A stretch of DNA of 64,000 bases from Boesenbergia rotunda (lineage: Eukaryota > Streptophyta > Magnoliopsida > Zingiberales > Zingiberaceae). The DNA lies in the NCBI GenBank assembly GCA_024364735.1, contig JAGFNQ010005383.1, positions 62,001 to 126,000 on the forward strand, read 5' to 3'. Made by a program: the position numbers and the translations under genes. The notes under the pieces were generated by a model. The model did not search any database, was not told the DNA's origin, and worked only from the letters and a program-made list of their open reading frames with translations. Shown in pieces: positions 10,746 to 22,846 of the stretch. Position 1 is the first letter of the stretch, and every line of letters starts with the position of its first letter.

Positions 10746-13555
10746 GTTCTAAGAGATTGCATATATGTACCCTTATTTAGAAAGAATTTAATTTCAGTTT
10801 CTAAGTTAATAAAGGATGGATATTCTATTTCTTTTAATAACAGAGTTGTTATAAAGAGAAATAGAGAGATTATCTGTTCAGGTACTATAGTTGGCAATCT
10901 GTACACTTTAGAACCAAAGACTCCCACGATGCAAACAGAAGTCAATAGCTCATCGTCTAACCTAACCTAAATAAGAGATAGGAACCTTCTAATATGAATC
11001 AGACGTATCTTTGGCACTTTAGGCTTGGTCATATTAACCTTAGTAGGATTCAGAGGTTGATAGTCGATGGGCCCTTGGGTTCATTGGTGGTGGAAGACTT
11101 CCCGACCTGTGAGTCTTGCTTAGAAGGTAAGATAACCAAGAGACCTTTCAAGGCTAAAGGGTACAGGGCCAAAGATGTGCTAGAACTGATCCATTCTGAT
11201 TTGTGTGGTCCAATGTCCATCCAGGCTAGAGGTGGCTTTGAATATTTCGTCACTTTTATTGATGATTATTCAAGTACGGATACATTTATCTGATGCACCG
11301 CAAGTCTGAATGCTTTGATAAGTTCAATGAATTCAAGGCTGATGTGGAGAAACATCGAGGTAAAAGTATCATGACACTATGATCTGATCGTGGTGGTGAG
11401 TACCTCTTTGGAGAGTTTAGAACCTTCCTATCAGAGGCTGGGATTCAGTCCCAGCTGACTGCACCCGGTACACCCCAACAAACGGTATGGCAGAAAGAAG
11501 GAATAGGACTCTTATGGAAATGGTTAGGTCAATGATGAGCTACTCTGACTTACCTGATTCATTCTAGGGATATGCTCTGGAAACGGCAGCATACATTCTG
11601 AACTTGGTACTATCTAAGTCAGTCCCTTCTACTCCCACAGAACTGTGGATTGGGCATATGCCTAGTCTAGGACATGCTCGGATTTGGAGTAGTCTAACAC
11701 ATGTTCTGAAGGGAGATACTGATAAGTTGGACTCTCATACGAAAGTACGTCTATTCATAGGCTATCCTAGGGGAACGAAAGGTGGTATGTTCTATAGTCC
11801 TAAGGATCAGAAGGTAATCGTTAGCACGAATGCCAGATTCATAGAAGAAGACTATGTAATGAACCACAAGCCCAAGAGTAAACTAGTGCTTGAAGAGTTA
11901 AGAGGGGACGTTCCGACCTTAGGAGAGACTTTAGACTTGGTCTCTGATAAACATGAATCGGATCCCTGGACCTATGACGAGGCCCTCCAAGATAAGGATA
12001 CAGATTCTTGGCAAAGGGCAATGAACTCTGAGATAGAATCTATGGATTCTAATCATGTCTGGGAGCTAGTAGAACCACTTGATGGTGTAAAAGCCATTGG
12101 ATGCAAGTGGATCTACAAGAGAAAGAGAGGATCAGACCGGAAGGTTGAGACCTTGAAAGCTAGGTTTGTTGCGAAAGGGTACACTCAGAAAGAGGGTATC
12201 GATTATGAAGAGACCTATTCGCCGGTAGCCATGCTTAAGTCTATCAGGATCCTCTTATCTATTGTAGCTCTTATGGACTACGAGGTATGACAGATGGATG
12301 TCAAGACAACTTTCCTTAATGGAAGTCTTGAGGAGACCATCTACATGAAGCAACCAGAAGGGTTCATTGCAAAGGGTAAAGAGCATCTAGTATGCAAGCT
12401 TAATCGATCCATTTATGGATTGAAGCAAGCTTCGCGATCTTGAAACATCCACTTTGATGAGGGTATCTAGTCGTATGGATTTATTCAAAGCCCAAATGAA
12501 TCATGTGTGTATAAGAGGTGTGACAAAAATGTAGTGGTGTTTCTTGTACTTTACGTAGATGACATTTTGTTAATTGGCAACAATGTCAAAGTGTTATCAG
12601 AAGTAAGAGTTTGGTTGTCAAAACAGTTTGATATGAAGAACTTGGGAGATGTGAGACACATCCTTGGGATCAAGGTCATAAGGGATCGCTAAAAAAGGAT
12701 GTTGTGTTTATCCCAAGCTTCATATATTGACACTGTCATGGCTCGTTTTAGCATGGAAAACTCCAAGAAGGGTTTTCTACCCTTCAGGCATGAGGTTCCT
12801 CTATCAAAGGAGATGTGTCCGAAAACATCAAAGGAGATAGAGGAAATGAAGGCGGTTCCTTATGCATCAGCAGTAGGAAGCCTCATGTATGCTATGTTGT
12901 GCACGAGACTAGATATCTATTTTGCCGTGGGCATGGTTAGCAGATATTAGAGTAACCCTGGATAGGGACATTGGACTTCGATAAAGCATATATTGAAATA
13001 CCTAAGACGGATAAGGGATTATATGCTGGTTTAACGGGCAGACCAATTAGTCCCTGTGGGTTATACGGATTCATATTTCCAGTCAGACAGGGACAAGAGT
13101 AAGTCTACCTTGGGGTTTGTGTTTACTTTAGGAGGTGGAGCCATTGTTTGGAGGAGTGTCAAGCAAAAATGCGTGGCGGACTCCACCATGGAAGCTGAGT
13201 ATGTGGCAGCCTCAGAGGCAGCCAAGGAAGCTGTATAGCTCAGAAACATCATCATGGGCTTGGATGTGATTCCTGGTTTGCCCAGAACTATCACAATCTT
13301 TTGTGATAACAGTGGTACAGTTGCAAACTCGAAGGAACTACAAGCCCATAAGGCGAGTAAACACATAGAGCGCAAGTACCACCTGATACGAGAAATCATA
13401 AAATTAAACGAGGAGAAGTGGTTGTCGCCAAGATGACATCAGAAGACAACCTGGCAAATCCTTTCACTAAAGCTCTTCCAGCTAGAGCTTTTGATCGGCA
13501 TGTGGAGGATATGGGAGTTAGATGTATGGTATTGAGAGAACAACAGAGTTTTTAA
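10740..13555 (+). pseudogene. pol: A1 pol: integrase, reverse transcriptase, RNase H, many breaks
   Basis: Continues from gag after a frameshift. The GAG-pre-integrase zinc-binding segment has WHFRLGHINLSRIQ and CESCLEGK (10994-11150). The integrase core follows with HSDLCGP and DDYS, then breaks at a 1-bp loss near 11275, a TGA near 11382 and another 1-bp loss near 11482. From 11604 to about 13420 one frame carries the integrase tail, reverse transcriptase (KWIYKRKRG, QMDVKTTFLNG, GLKQAS, YVDDILLIGN) and RNase H (VADSTMEAEYVAASEAAKEA). This frame is cut by about nine stops, most explainable as CAG, CGA or TGG changed by C-to-T or G-to-A. Catalytic motifs survive although the frame is destroyed. 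A last 1-bp shift near 13415 precedes the natural stop at 13553-13555. Confidence 0.9.
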
Positions 13556-13560
13556 GTATA

Positions 13561-13570
13561 AGTAGGAGAT
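13561..13570 (+). other. A1 polypurine tract
   Basis: The sequence agtaggagat lies directly before the 3' LTR. It primes plus-strand DNA synthesis in this class of element. Confidence 0.75.
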
Positions 13571-15370
13571 TGTAAGATATGTATACTAAAAGACTTGCCT
13601 CTTTTATATATAAGATCATCTTTATTTTAAAAAGAGAATCACAACAACACTAGGTGGTTGTTTATATTAGTACATTCATAAAATTCCTTTACATCGCATT
13701 GTAGATAACATGGTGTATAGTTTTACATGGAAGATCATGTTATCAGTCCCTTGCCTAGTATAAGTAGAGGCTCACAGCCGAGATGGAATTGGACAAACCA
13801 TCGGGATAGTTGTAGTGTAATTAGGTGTGGTTGGTCTTGACCATAGAATTACACTAGTGTGCTTTGAGTACATTGAGCAGGACCAAAACCAGAGGTCATC
13901 TAATTTGTATTGGCTTGATAATTAGATAGGACCTCAGATTTTATTATGGAGTATGATCCCTAAATCCTGATATAATAATGGGCACATATAATTAATTATT
14001 ATTTTTTTAATTTACCAATGAGTGAAATATATTCTATTTGATCGATAGGCCCGGTAAGTTGGCAAATAATATTAATTATATGGTGTGCCATTGATTATTG
14101 ACGGAATCCATGTCCTGGTGAGTCGAGATGATGATGCCCCCTTGATGAGCTCAAAAGTTTCATCATGTTAAACCCTGCAGGTGGATTTGATCCAACATGA
14201 TGATAAGGTTGAGTGATACTAATCAAGGATCTAGAAGTTAATTAATTTAAATTGTCATTAATTTAAATTAATTTATGGGCATTCGATATCTTAAACACAG
14301 ACGGATGGACGACTCATAATATGTGGAGCCCATGTGAAAATATGGGAGTTGGTGAGGAAGTTTAATTAAGATCCATTAGTGGGCCAAGATCCAACTCCTC
14401 CTCATGGTCCCTACCTTAGCCCTATATAAACCCCATGAGATCATGAAACCAGGGGATTAATCCAATTAACCATCCAACCTAGGCTTCTGTCTCTCTCTCC
14501 ATCCTCTCTCCTAGGTCACGGCGGCGAAGGGAAGAACTCCTTCTTCCTCTTTGTTTTTCTTCTCCTTTCCTCAAGATTTCGGTGGATGGTCATCACTAGA
14601 CAAAGGGAGGCTTCTTTCCTCCCTTTTGTGGTGCTCGGTGAGGGAAGAGAATGAGGCGGTGGTTGGCGCAAGGAGGGAGGGTGGCGCAAGGTGAAGGGTT
14701 TGGTCGGCTGGTTGGGTGAAGGAGAACCCTGTTTCTCCTCTTCTTCACCATCATCATCTTCCACTTGAGGACTCCTTTGTGGCCGGCATGCTTGAGAAGC
14801 GCAAGGTGGTCAGCGGCGCAAAGGTAAGGGAGTGGAAGTTGGCCGGCGCAACTCCTAGGGTTGGAGTTAGGGTTTCGGCTAGGTGAGGAGAAGAAGGGAT
14901 TGATTAGAGTGCCTTGGTGATCTCGGTTTCTGGTAGCTCGTCGCCCACACAACATTCTAGAAGGGTAGGGACATAAGGTAGAAGGCTACGAGGTAAAGGG
15001 AAGGTATAAATCTCTCCCTAAGCTCCTTATGTTTTTTTGTGTCTTATTACTTTGCTTCATCATTTTATGTGTTTTAATTAATTATTTTGATTGCAAATCA
15101 TAGCTAATAATTAATTAATTGGACCCCGACCATAAATACAAGAATCGGCGATCCACTCATCATCTCTTCTACGGTCATTTGGTTAGAAGAATTACAAGGC
15201 TCGATCTTTGTGATTGGCCAAGTTATAATTCGTACCGAACGATACGATGACGAGATGGTCATTGGGAGACGGGTTTCCATTCGGATTAATTTTTTAATCC
15301 GTAGACATGGAGAAGTCTCTCAAGGATGACCAGGTCTTCGCTAGGGAAACCCGCCAAGCCATACCCAACA
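13571..15370 (+). repeat. A1 3' LTR, 1800 bp, family A
   Basis: Begins TGTAAGATATG and ends CCCAACA, preceded by a polypurine tract. The last ~540 bp match the 5' LTR remnant, and the whole matches in inverted orientation the solo LTR at 45353-47190. The reading frames at 14516-14955 (minus) lie in the transcribed leader portion and are not genes. Confidence 0.92.
14421..14430 (+). promoter_or_regulatory. TATA box of family A LTR
   Basis: cctatataaa is followed about 60 bp on by a CT-rich stretch (ctgtctctctctccatcctc), the usual layout of a plant Copia LTR promoter and transcript start. Inferred from sequence only. Confidence 0.6.
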
Positions 15371-15641
15371 ATTCTATGGTTAAGATAAACCACACCTAAT
15401 TACACTACAATCATCCCGATAGTTTATCCAACTCCATCTCGGTTGTGAGACTCAACTTTTACTATGCAAGGGACTGATAACATGATCTTCTGTGTGTCAT
15501 CACACACCATATTAACTACAATGCAGAGTATGAGACTGTTATGCATATACTAATTTAAACATGCAACTGTGTTGTCGTGATTCTCTTTCAAAATGTAGAT
15601 GTTTATATAAAAGGACAAGTCTTTTAGTATACATCCTAACA
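15371..15641 (-). repeat. A2 3' LTR, first ~270 bp only
   Basis: Inverted match to the start of the A1 3' LTR. Its outer end on this strand, agtatacatcctaaca, is followed by the inverted polypurine tract atctcccact. The remainder of the LTR is displaced by A1. Confidence 0.85.
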
Positions 15642-15651
15642 ATCTCCCACT

Positions 15652-15752
15652 TATACTCAAAGACTCTACTGTCCTCACAGTGCCATACATCTGACTCCCA
15701 TATCCTCCACATGCCGATCAAAAGCTCTTACCGGAAGGGCCTTAGTGAAATG
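15652..15752 (-). pseudogene. pol: A2 pol, C-terminal tail
   Basis: Inverted match to the last ~35 codons of A1 pol (the stretch ending in the DRHVEDMGVRCM region), from the polypurine tract to the solo LTR. The sequence continues at 17983 once the solo LTR and one copy of its target duplication are set aside. Confidence 0.8.
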
Positions 15753-16385
15753 TGTTGGGACCGGGTGCATGTTGACATGGATACGGGTTCGTAATTTTAA
15801 AATTAATTACGTGCAGTGGAAGGTTTAGCATAAATAATTTCTTAAATTATTTAACCACACATCTAAGCATGCAACTTTATCTTGTGTAGACATGATCATA
15901 TATTTAAAATTTTGCAGAAACATAAACTAATTTACGTATTACCTCGCGTAACTCGAAGAAAGGGACGAGATCCAACCGTAAGCGTCCCTCAGAAGCTCCG
16001 CCTCTATTCGCGTCCACGCCGAGTATCTTCGGGATGACTTCGCAAAGCCATGAGTTTCGTGTTCTCGAGAACTACTAGATTCTCCGAGAACGCGACAAGA
16101 AAACCAAGAGAGAAGTAATCACATCGGAAAAACTCACTACCAAGGTTGGCCGGAATCACAATTCCGGCGAGAAGGAGGAAGATGACTTGCGCCCAATCCC
16201 AAGGTGATAATGGCCGGAGAGGAAGATCGTCCCAACGGAAGAACTTTGTCGCCTCGGTGCTTCTCCTTGTGCTCACGGCAAGAAGAAGGGAGAAGAGCCT
16301 TGTGGTCGGCCAAGAGAAAGAAGGGAGGAGAGGGAGAGAGCCCAGGCAAGAATACTTCGATTGATTTCTAAGCCTTGCCTTGGGT

Positions 16386-16397
16386 CCTTTATATAGT
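16386..16397 (-). promoter_or_regulatory. TATA box of solo LTR
   Basis: Minus-strand actatataaagg is followed downstream (lower coordinates) by CT-rich sequence (ctctccctctcctccc), matching the expected promoter and leader of an LTR transcribed leftwards. Confidence 0.6.
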
Positions 16398-16409
16398 GGC
16401 CTCTCAACC

Positions 16410-16545
16410 GCCAAGTCTCTTTTTTCTTATAGAATAAATTTTCTATGACTTATTCCATCATGCCAAGCTTTATCATATTTTAATTCATGATAAAAACCGA
16501 CCAAGTCTCCTTTTTTCTTATGGAATAAATTTTCTTATCATGGTA
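16410..16545. repeat. Short direct repeat in solo LTR
   Basis: The phrase ccaagtctc, a T-run and cttatRgaataaattttct occurs twice, about 87 bp apart (near 16412 and 16500). Confidence 0.6.
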
Positions 16546-17982
16546 AATCAATCCATGATTGATTTTATAAAATAAACCGATCCATGGTTCATTTTAATTT
16601 CCATGAAAAATAAACCAAACCTTAGTTTATTATATAAAAATTTATATCATCCATAATTTTATAAAACAAATCACACTTGGTTTATTTTATAAATTGAACC
16701 AAAAATTTGGTTCTCTCCCTTTGTTGTGGCCGGCCAAGCAAAGAGGATAGAGACCCTCTTTGGCCGGCCCATCCAAGCCACGCCCCAATGAATTAAACTT
16801 ATTTAATTCATCTATTAAGTCTTCAAAAGACTTAGCCATTTTACGCTTCCGATGCGTCTCTGAAAAATTCAGATTCGACTTATCGTTTGGCTTAACCAAA
16901 CCTAATCTCTCTTGATTGGAAAATCTAATTTTCAACTCGTTTTAAATCCCTCGGATTACTCGTAGTGCGTTTGACTAAATAGGCTTTCGATTTATGTTGG
17001 TCGTCTATAATTAATCAATTATAGAATGATCATGAGTGACACCTAGTAATACATCATGATCCCCAATTAATCGAAAGATCAATGGTTGACCTCAGAAACA
17101 ATTCTGAAACCCTTCAGCAACTATAATGAATCATGCCCCATTCCCTTCACCATCTTATACCCACTTGGTTCAGGACATGGTCTATGTGTGTCAGTCTCCA
17201 CTAGGCTGACTACATCACACCTAGCCCAAGTAACGTTTTCTCGTCCTACGGATTCTAATTACTCTCATGTATTTAAGATATTCATACTCTGAATATGTCA
17301 TGCTCTGGCCAGAGGCTTCGAGCAACAATCCGACGATAGGCCTTGGGTATACATCTCCTCGCAAGGAGTGGTGAATCCTTTGTAGGTTGTTCAAACATCT
17401 TCGGGCACTTCGGCTTATACCCAACCATCCTGGGTCCACACCTCCTTGGAGATGCTTGCTTAAGATGTCAAAGTATAAGTCTCCATGACCAAGATGACTT
17501 GAACACCACAAGTCAAAGGAACATCACACTTAAGCTGCAGTAAGAACTTCATTGACATATCTATATGTAGACTACCATATGAAGTTTTACAGCCAGTCAC
17601 TCCAATGAACTAGTTCCATTAACTAGCATTCATATTTATCTCCGGACATCTCAATGTCACCAGCCAGTGAGAATCAGCTGATTAGAGAATAACCCATGCT
17701 AGTCTCAACAGAATTGATAGTGTCCGTATTTATCAATTCATCGACTAGGGACAATTTCAATACTTCACAATTGCACATGTAGAGATAATCACTAGTTGTG
17801 AATTCATCACAAATTCTCTCATGCTGTGAATTGTATTGCGGATATTCAGTAAATGAGTTTAAGATCTCAATCAAATACATAAACATGTATACTCAAATAG
17901 TGAATATTTATTTATTAAAATAAATGAATACAATCATAAGGCGATTGCCTTAGGACATTTTTCTCATATCACCAACAAAATG

Positions 17983-19476
17983 ATCCGCCAGGTTGTCCTC
18001 CGATGCAATCTAGGCGACAACTACTTCTCCTCGCTTTACGATTTCTCGTATCAGGTGGTACTTGCGCTCTTTGTATTTACTCACCTTATGGGCTCACGGT
18101 TCCTTCGAGTATGAAACTGCACCACTGTTATCACAGTAAATTGTGATAGATTGGGCAAACCAGGAATCACATCCAAGTCCATAATGAAGTTCCTGAGTCA
18201 TACAACTTCCTTGGCTACCTCTGAGGCTGCCACATACTCAGCTTTCATGGTGGAGTCCGCCACGCATTTCTGCTTGACACTCCTCTATAATATGGCTCCA
18301 CCTCCTAAAGTAAACACAACCCCCAAGGTAGACTTACTTTTGTCCCTGTTCGACTGGAAATCTGAATCCGTGTAACCCACAGGGATTAATTTGTCTGCCC
18401 GGTAAACCAGCATATAGTCCCTAGTCCGTCTCAGGTATTTCTGTATATGCTTTACCGTAGTCCAATATCCCTGTCCAAGGTTACTCTGATATCTACTAAC
18501 CATCCCCACGGCAAAATAGATATCTGGTCTCGTACACAACATAGCATACATGAGGCTTCCTACAACTGATGCATAAGGAACCGCCTTCATTTCCTCTATC
18601 TCCTTTGATGTTTTCGGACACATCTCCTTAGATAGAGGAACTCCATGCCTGAAAGGTAGAAAACCTTTCTTGGAGTTTTCCATGCTAAAACGAGTCAGGA
18701 CAATGTCTATGTATGAAGCTTGGGATAAGCAGAACATCCCTTTCTGGTGATCCCTTATGACCTTGATCCCAAGGATGTGTCCCGCTTCTCCTAAGTCCTT
18801 CATATCGAATTGTTTGGACAACCATACCCTTACGTCTGACAACACTTTGACATTGTTGCCAATGAGCAAAATGTCATCTACGTAAAGTACAAGGAACACC
18901 ACTACGTTTTCGTCACATCTCTTATATACACATGATTCATCCAGACTTTCAATAAATCCATATGACTAGATTAGTTCATCAAAGCGGATGTTCCAAGATC
19001 GCGAAGTTGCTTTAATCCATAAATGGACCGATTAAGCTTGCACACTAGATGCTCTTTTATGAACCCTTCTGGTTGCTTCATGTAGATGGTCTCCTCAAGA
19101 CTTCCGTTATGGAAAGCTGTCTTGACGTCCATCTATCATACCTCATAGTCCATATGAGTGGCAATAGATAAGAGAATCCGGATAGACTTAACCAAGGCTA
19201 CCAGTGAAAAGTTCTTCTCATAATCAATACCCTCTTTTTGAGTATACCCTTTCGCAACAAGCCTAGCTTTGAAGGTCTCAACCTTCCCGTCTGATCCTCT
19301 CTTTCTCTTGTAGATCCACTTGCATCCAATGGCTTTTACACCATTGGGTGGTTCTACTAGCTCCCAGACGTGATTAGAATCCATGGATTCTATCTCAGAA
19401 TTCATTACCCTTTGCCAAGAATCTGCATCCTTATCTTGGAGTCCCTCATCATAGGTCCATGGATTCGATTCATGTT
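17983..19476 (-). pseudogene. pol: A2 pol: reverse transcriptase and RNase H
   Basis: Minus-strand Copia pol. The segment 19405-19136 carries the start of the reverse transcriptase (MNSEIESMDSNHVWELVEPP, KWIYKRKRGSDG). The segment 18902-18285 carries the catalytic YVDDILLIGN, DLGEAGHILGIKVIRD and the start of RNase H (VGYTDSDFQSNRDKSKS). RNase H continues with stops to 17983. The frame is interrupted near 19133, 18965 and 18284. Some stops seen in A1, such as those in the RYQSN region, are absent here, so the two copies decayed independently. Confidence 0.87.
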
Positions 19477-19890
19477 ATCTTGGAGTGCCAAGAAGCATTC
19501 GGCCCCAATTAACGGTCCCCCTTTTCTCCAATCTGCGAATAACCATCCCCACTATCGCGGAGCCATCATGACCCCTAAATGTCGCAACAGGTAGAACTTA
19601 ATGATAGCGTGGACCGTTTCAAAGATTATCCAGTAACCGACGAATGGGGGGACGTGGCACAGATCATGGGGATGTACGAAGGCAACCGCCGCAGGTATAA
19701 AAGGTACTCCAACCACTCTAGTAAAGGGGTTACGCATTCTTTACTACTCCCATACTGTCTTGCTTTCTTTTCATCTTCTCCATCGAGGCACTGACTTGAG
19801 CGTCGGAGTGGACTCCGCCGGACAACCTCCGGTGTGTTCCCCTAACGCTCATGTTAATCTCGCAGGGTGCGGAATTCCTTCTCTAGCATA
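19477..19890 (+). repeat. Ty3/Gypsy-type LTR fragment, left part
   Basis: Not related to family A or B. It has a TATA box, a transcript-leader-like stretch and the phrase cttgagcgtcggagtgg with a GCCGG-rich tail, which I recognise as the 3' part of plant Gypsy LTRs. It is cut at 19890 by Copia element B and resumes at 44060 with catcggcatccgcgtgggct. Its own left end is truncated against A2. Confidence 0.65.
19696..19704 (+). promoter_or_regulatory. TATA box of Gypsy LTR fragment
   Basis: tataaaagg, about 90 bp upstream of the conserved ctgacttgagcgtcggagtg leader motif. Confidence 0.6.
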
Positions 19891-21569
19891 AGTTAGTAGG
19901 AGCCCTAGAGCCAATTATGTGATGATTGACTAAGGACTTTTTGTATCATATTCAATCATTAATAAAAGCATGTTTGGTTATTATACTTACTTTGTATTTG
20001 TGCCAAATAACTAAGTATAATAATGTCCTTGGGTAGTAGATTCTTATCTACATTATATCGATTGGTTGAATCGATAGTGAGATAATGTAGAGAATACTAC
20101 ACTAAACCATTCCTAGTCAAGTATTAATATTCAAGGACAATATTAATGCATGGAGACTAGCATGTAGGTCAACTGATGACTTGAGCTCACAAGTCATGGA
20201 TATGTGATATTAAGTTGACACATGGGTATATATTGGAGAATGTGTACTGAATTGACCCGCCATGAGAAAGTTTCATAGATTGTCATATGAGTGTCATAAA
20301 CTTTCTCATGTAACTATTAGTATGAATAGTCCTTAGATCTGAAGTCACTACGGTTCCCTATATAAGGAGTTATGTACTTTGGTATCGTCAAACATCACCC
20401 GTAACAGGGTAGACTATAAATGCGATCACTGGGTATGTAATGAATTATGCGGAGGGATGTGAGTGATGTAGATGGGATCTATCCCTCCCATATGACGGGA
20501 GTGATATCTGTGGGCCCCTTGATCGAGTAGGACTACTAAAACGCATGGACATGCTCAAATGTGTCAATATTAGATATTAAGCTCATTTGATTGAGTGAGT
20601 CAACTTGGGGATCAAGAAACACAAGATTGAATGAGGATGACACGGTCTATGCCTCATTGGTCAATCTAGATATCGAGGATAGAAGGACAAGGTCATACAT
20701 TATCATAGTCACGGAGGTTTAGTCGGATCTCGACTTTTCTTGTTACTTGGGTAGCAATGATGCATTCCTAGATGTCGCTCATTGCTTATGTGTCTAAAGC
20801 GTTTAGGCACATTGCCAATGTTATGAGAACCTATTGGGTCACACACTAAGGACACGATGCTTCGGAGATTAATTAATCTTGGTTTGACTAAGATTTGATT
20901 CGAATTGGATTAATTAAGTTAGACTCAAGTGAATCTAATTAGATTATGGGATTGAGTCTAATTTGAGTTAGACTCATCTAGATTAGACCAAACTACTTAA
21001 TTATGGATAATATTCATTAAAGGGTTTAATAAAATATTATTTAAGAGGAAGGCTAAGAAACATTCTATTCATTAGATGAATAGAATATTAAGAGTCTCAA
21101 GAAATACCAAGAGGCTTGGTATTCATTGGGTTTTATTAGCATTAAGATGAGAGGAGCTCAAGGGACATAGACCCTTGGTATTCATTAGATGAGTATAAAT
21201 ATCCCCCCCCCTTGTCAAAGGCTAGAGGGTGAATCTCTCTTCCTATTCTTTCTTCCTCCTTGTCCATAACTCCCTAGTGAAGGTTCTTGTGCTTTGTGAA
21301 CCATCCCAAGTTGCTAGCATAACTAAGGTGGTTCCTCTCCGAGGCGTAGATCGTGCTCGTGTGGATACGTATAGAGGCACGGACACTTGAATGTGTAAGA
21401 GATCCGGTGAACCAAAGGACTAGCGGGATAAGTGAAGGGCACGCGACAAAGGTATTCCTATAGGATATGAATTGTAGATCACTTTATATGAGTTTATCTT
21501 TCACATGGATCGCTCGAGGGATCTTATTTCCGCTGTGATTTTAAATATTTTTACCTATAGATTCCTACA
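19891..21569 (+). repeat. B 5' LTR
   Basis: Matches 42393-44059 along its whole length at roughly 95-96% by eye. The first base is mutated (AG for TG), and it ends CTACA before the primer site. Relative to the 3' LTR it has an extra 11 bp near 20285-20297. A probable TATA box (gagtataaatatc, near 21190) precedes a CT-rich leader. Confidence 0.93.
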
Positions 21570-21570
21570 G

Positions 21571-21585
21571 TGGTATCAGAGCCAC
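21571..21585 (+). other. B primer-binding site (tRNA-iMet)
   Basis: tggtatcagagccac, one base after the LTR end; an exact match to the usual plant Copia primer site. Confidence 0.92.
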
Positions 21586-22846
21586 TTGTGAAAGATCATA
21601 CAATGTTTAGAAAACTTTTATATGTGATATAGAAGTAGGATATAATTTTATTATAGATTGTATAATGTATGAGCATTTGTCGAGATACAAAAGTTTGTGT
21701 AGATCAAACTAAAAGTCTATAGCATCATCATATGAAGTATGAAAGTGTGCTATGATGCGAATGTATTCGACTAATTTGTAACCTATGGTTTCGGCTCATG
21801 AGCATTTTTACAATCATAATAAAAATTGATGTCCTAAATCTATTGTATGTGATTGATGACATGGTGCATGGTTATGGCCTTAACCCCAATATGATTGGAT
21901 GAATATGTGTGTGTGCATGTTGTAATTGATAATACGGTCTGCGTGTCGTGCCTTATCTCTATTTTTCTAGTTGTAAAAATAGATTTAGACTCGAATGTAA
22001 CGCGAGTTTTCCTAAATTGTAATGTACAAAATGAGGAGTGGAGTGTCCATTGAAGAATGAAGTTACAAGAAAGATGTCGATGACACATGACGACCAAAGG
22101 ATGCACTTGGAGAAGATGTTATCCCTAGGTTGACCATAGATCCTCTCATTGGCTTGAGAAGATCGTAGTATACGGGCCATAACCATGTCACGTTTTATCG
22201 CTTATATATTGATATATGCAATGTGTGTATGTCATGCATGATTAGATAAATAGTTATCTCAATTAAGTCAACTCGATATGTCTACCAAAGTTGGTACTCA
22301 TAAACTACCTTGATCATTTATTGTTGGATTTGCCAAAGCAAAGTGACGCATTTTATCTTAGTAGAGTGCGAGAGGACAATTGTAATGTCCCGCTATCAAA
22401 CTTTGGGTGAGACTTAACTAAGTCCCCTCAATTAGATTGAGAAACTTGGAGGCATATCCCAAATGTTGAGAAAATTGCGTAAGAGAACAATTATTCCATG
22501 TCTTGGGTGATTAGCCAAAGCTAACTCAAGATGATGTGTAATGTGGATCTTGACCCAATGTTTCAAAGAGTTGCATGAGATGTAATTACCTACCTAATTA
22601 TACCATGTCTTGGGTGATTAGCCAAAGCTAACTCAAGATGAAGTATAATATGGATCTTGTCCCACATGAATAATGATTGCTATTTGGTTTGGAGCTAGTA
22701 GTATTGGTAAATTGAGTTTGCCTACATCCATGACTAGCCCCAACCAAAGCTCTATGATTCAGTGGGAGCATCATTTAATTAAAGGTCTAATTAAATAAAT
22801 TAGATATGATACTTATTTTTGAATAATTTTACTGTTGTAGATCACC
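21586..22846 (+). other. B leader; no gene
   Basis: A 1.26-kb untranslated leader from primer site to gag ATG. Minus-strand frames here (22186-21840) have no recognisable content. It contains a direct repeat, listed separately, and presumably the packaging signal, which cannot be identified from sequence alone. Confidence 0.6.
22497..22664 (+). repeat. 62-bp direct repeat in the B leader
   Basis: Copies at about 22497-22558 and 22603-22664 share ccatgtcttgggtgattagc and the following ~40 bases with five mismatches. The period is 106 bp. Confidence 0.85.

Larger units (their letters stand above)
6930..15370 (+). mobile_element. Ty1/Copia element A1 (5' LTR truncated)
   Basis: A Copia retrotransposon with order partial 5' LTR, degenerate tRNA-iMet primer site, leader, gag, protease, integrase, reverse transcriptase, RNase H, polypurine tract, full 3' LTR of 1800 bp. 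Only the last ~544 bp of the 5' LTR remain, because the LINE begins there. Downstream of the 3' LTR the sequence continues directly into the middle of an inverted LTR of the same family (A2), so A1 appears to have inserted into A2. The left half of that target is not in the window, so the target duplication cannot be checked. Confidence 0.88.
15753..17977 (-). mobile_element. Solo LTR, 2225 bp, target duplication AAATG
   Basis: Starts TGTTGGGA and ends CACCAACA, so the termini are the inverted pair TGTTGG/CCAACA. It is flanked by exact 5-bp repeats aaatg (15748-15752 and 17978-17982). The flanking A2 sequence is continuous across the insertion when compared with A1 at about 13450-13475, which confirms the boundaries. 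There is no internal region, so it is a solo LTR left by LTR-LTR recombination. The TATA box position suggests minus orientation. Reading frames inside (16004-16414, 17221-17511 and others) are not credible genes. Confidence 0.93.
15371..19476 (-). mobile_element. Ty1/Copia element A2, fragment, inverted relative to A1
   Basis: Same family as A1, opposite strand. It consists of the first ~270 bp of the 3' LTR (15371-15641), polypurine tract (15642-15651), the end of pol, a solo-LTR insertion (15753-17977), and the rest of RNase H and reverse transcriptase up to about 19476, where homology to A1 stops. Integrase, gag and the 5' LTR are missing. The LTR is cut exactly where A1 ends, so A1 is probably nested in A2. 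Confidence 0.88.

Noticed and set aside
14516..14955. Minus-strand frames in the A1 3' LTR
   Set aside because: The region is the CT-rich transcribed part of an LTR; the frames run against the element's transcription and are not kept in the other LTR copies.
15539..15794. Overlapping small frames around the A2 LTR end
   Set aside because: Cross the boundary between A2 LTR, pol tail and solo LTR; cannot be a gene.
21840..22186. Two minus-strand frames (75 and 88 residues) in the B leader
   Set aside because: No recognisable content, overlapping each other, antisense to the element.
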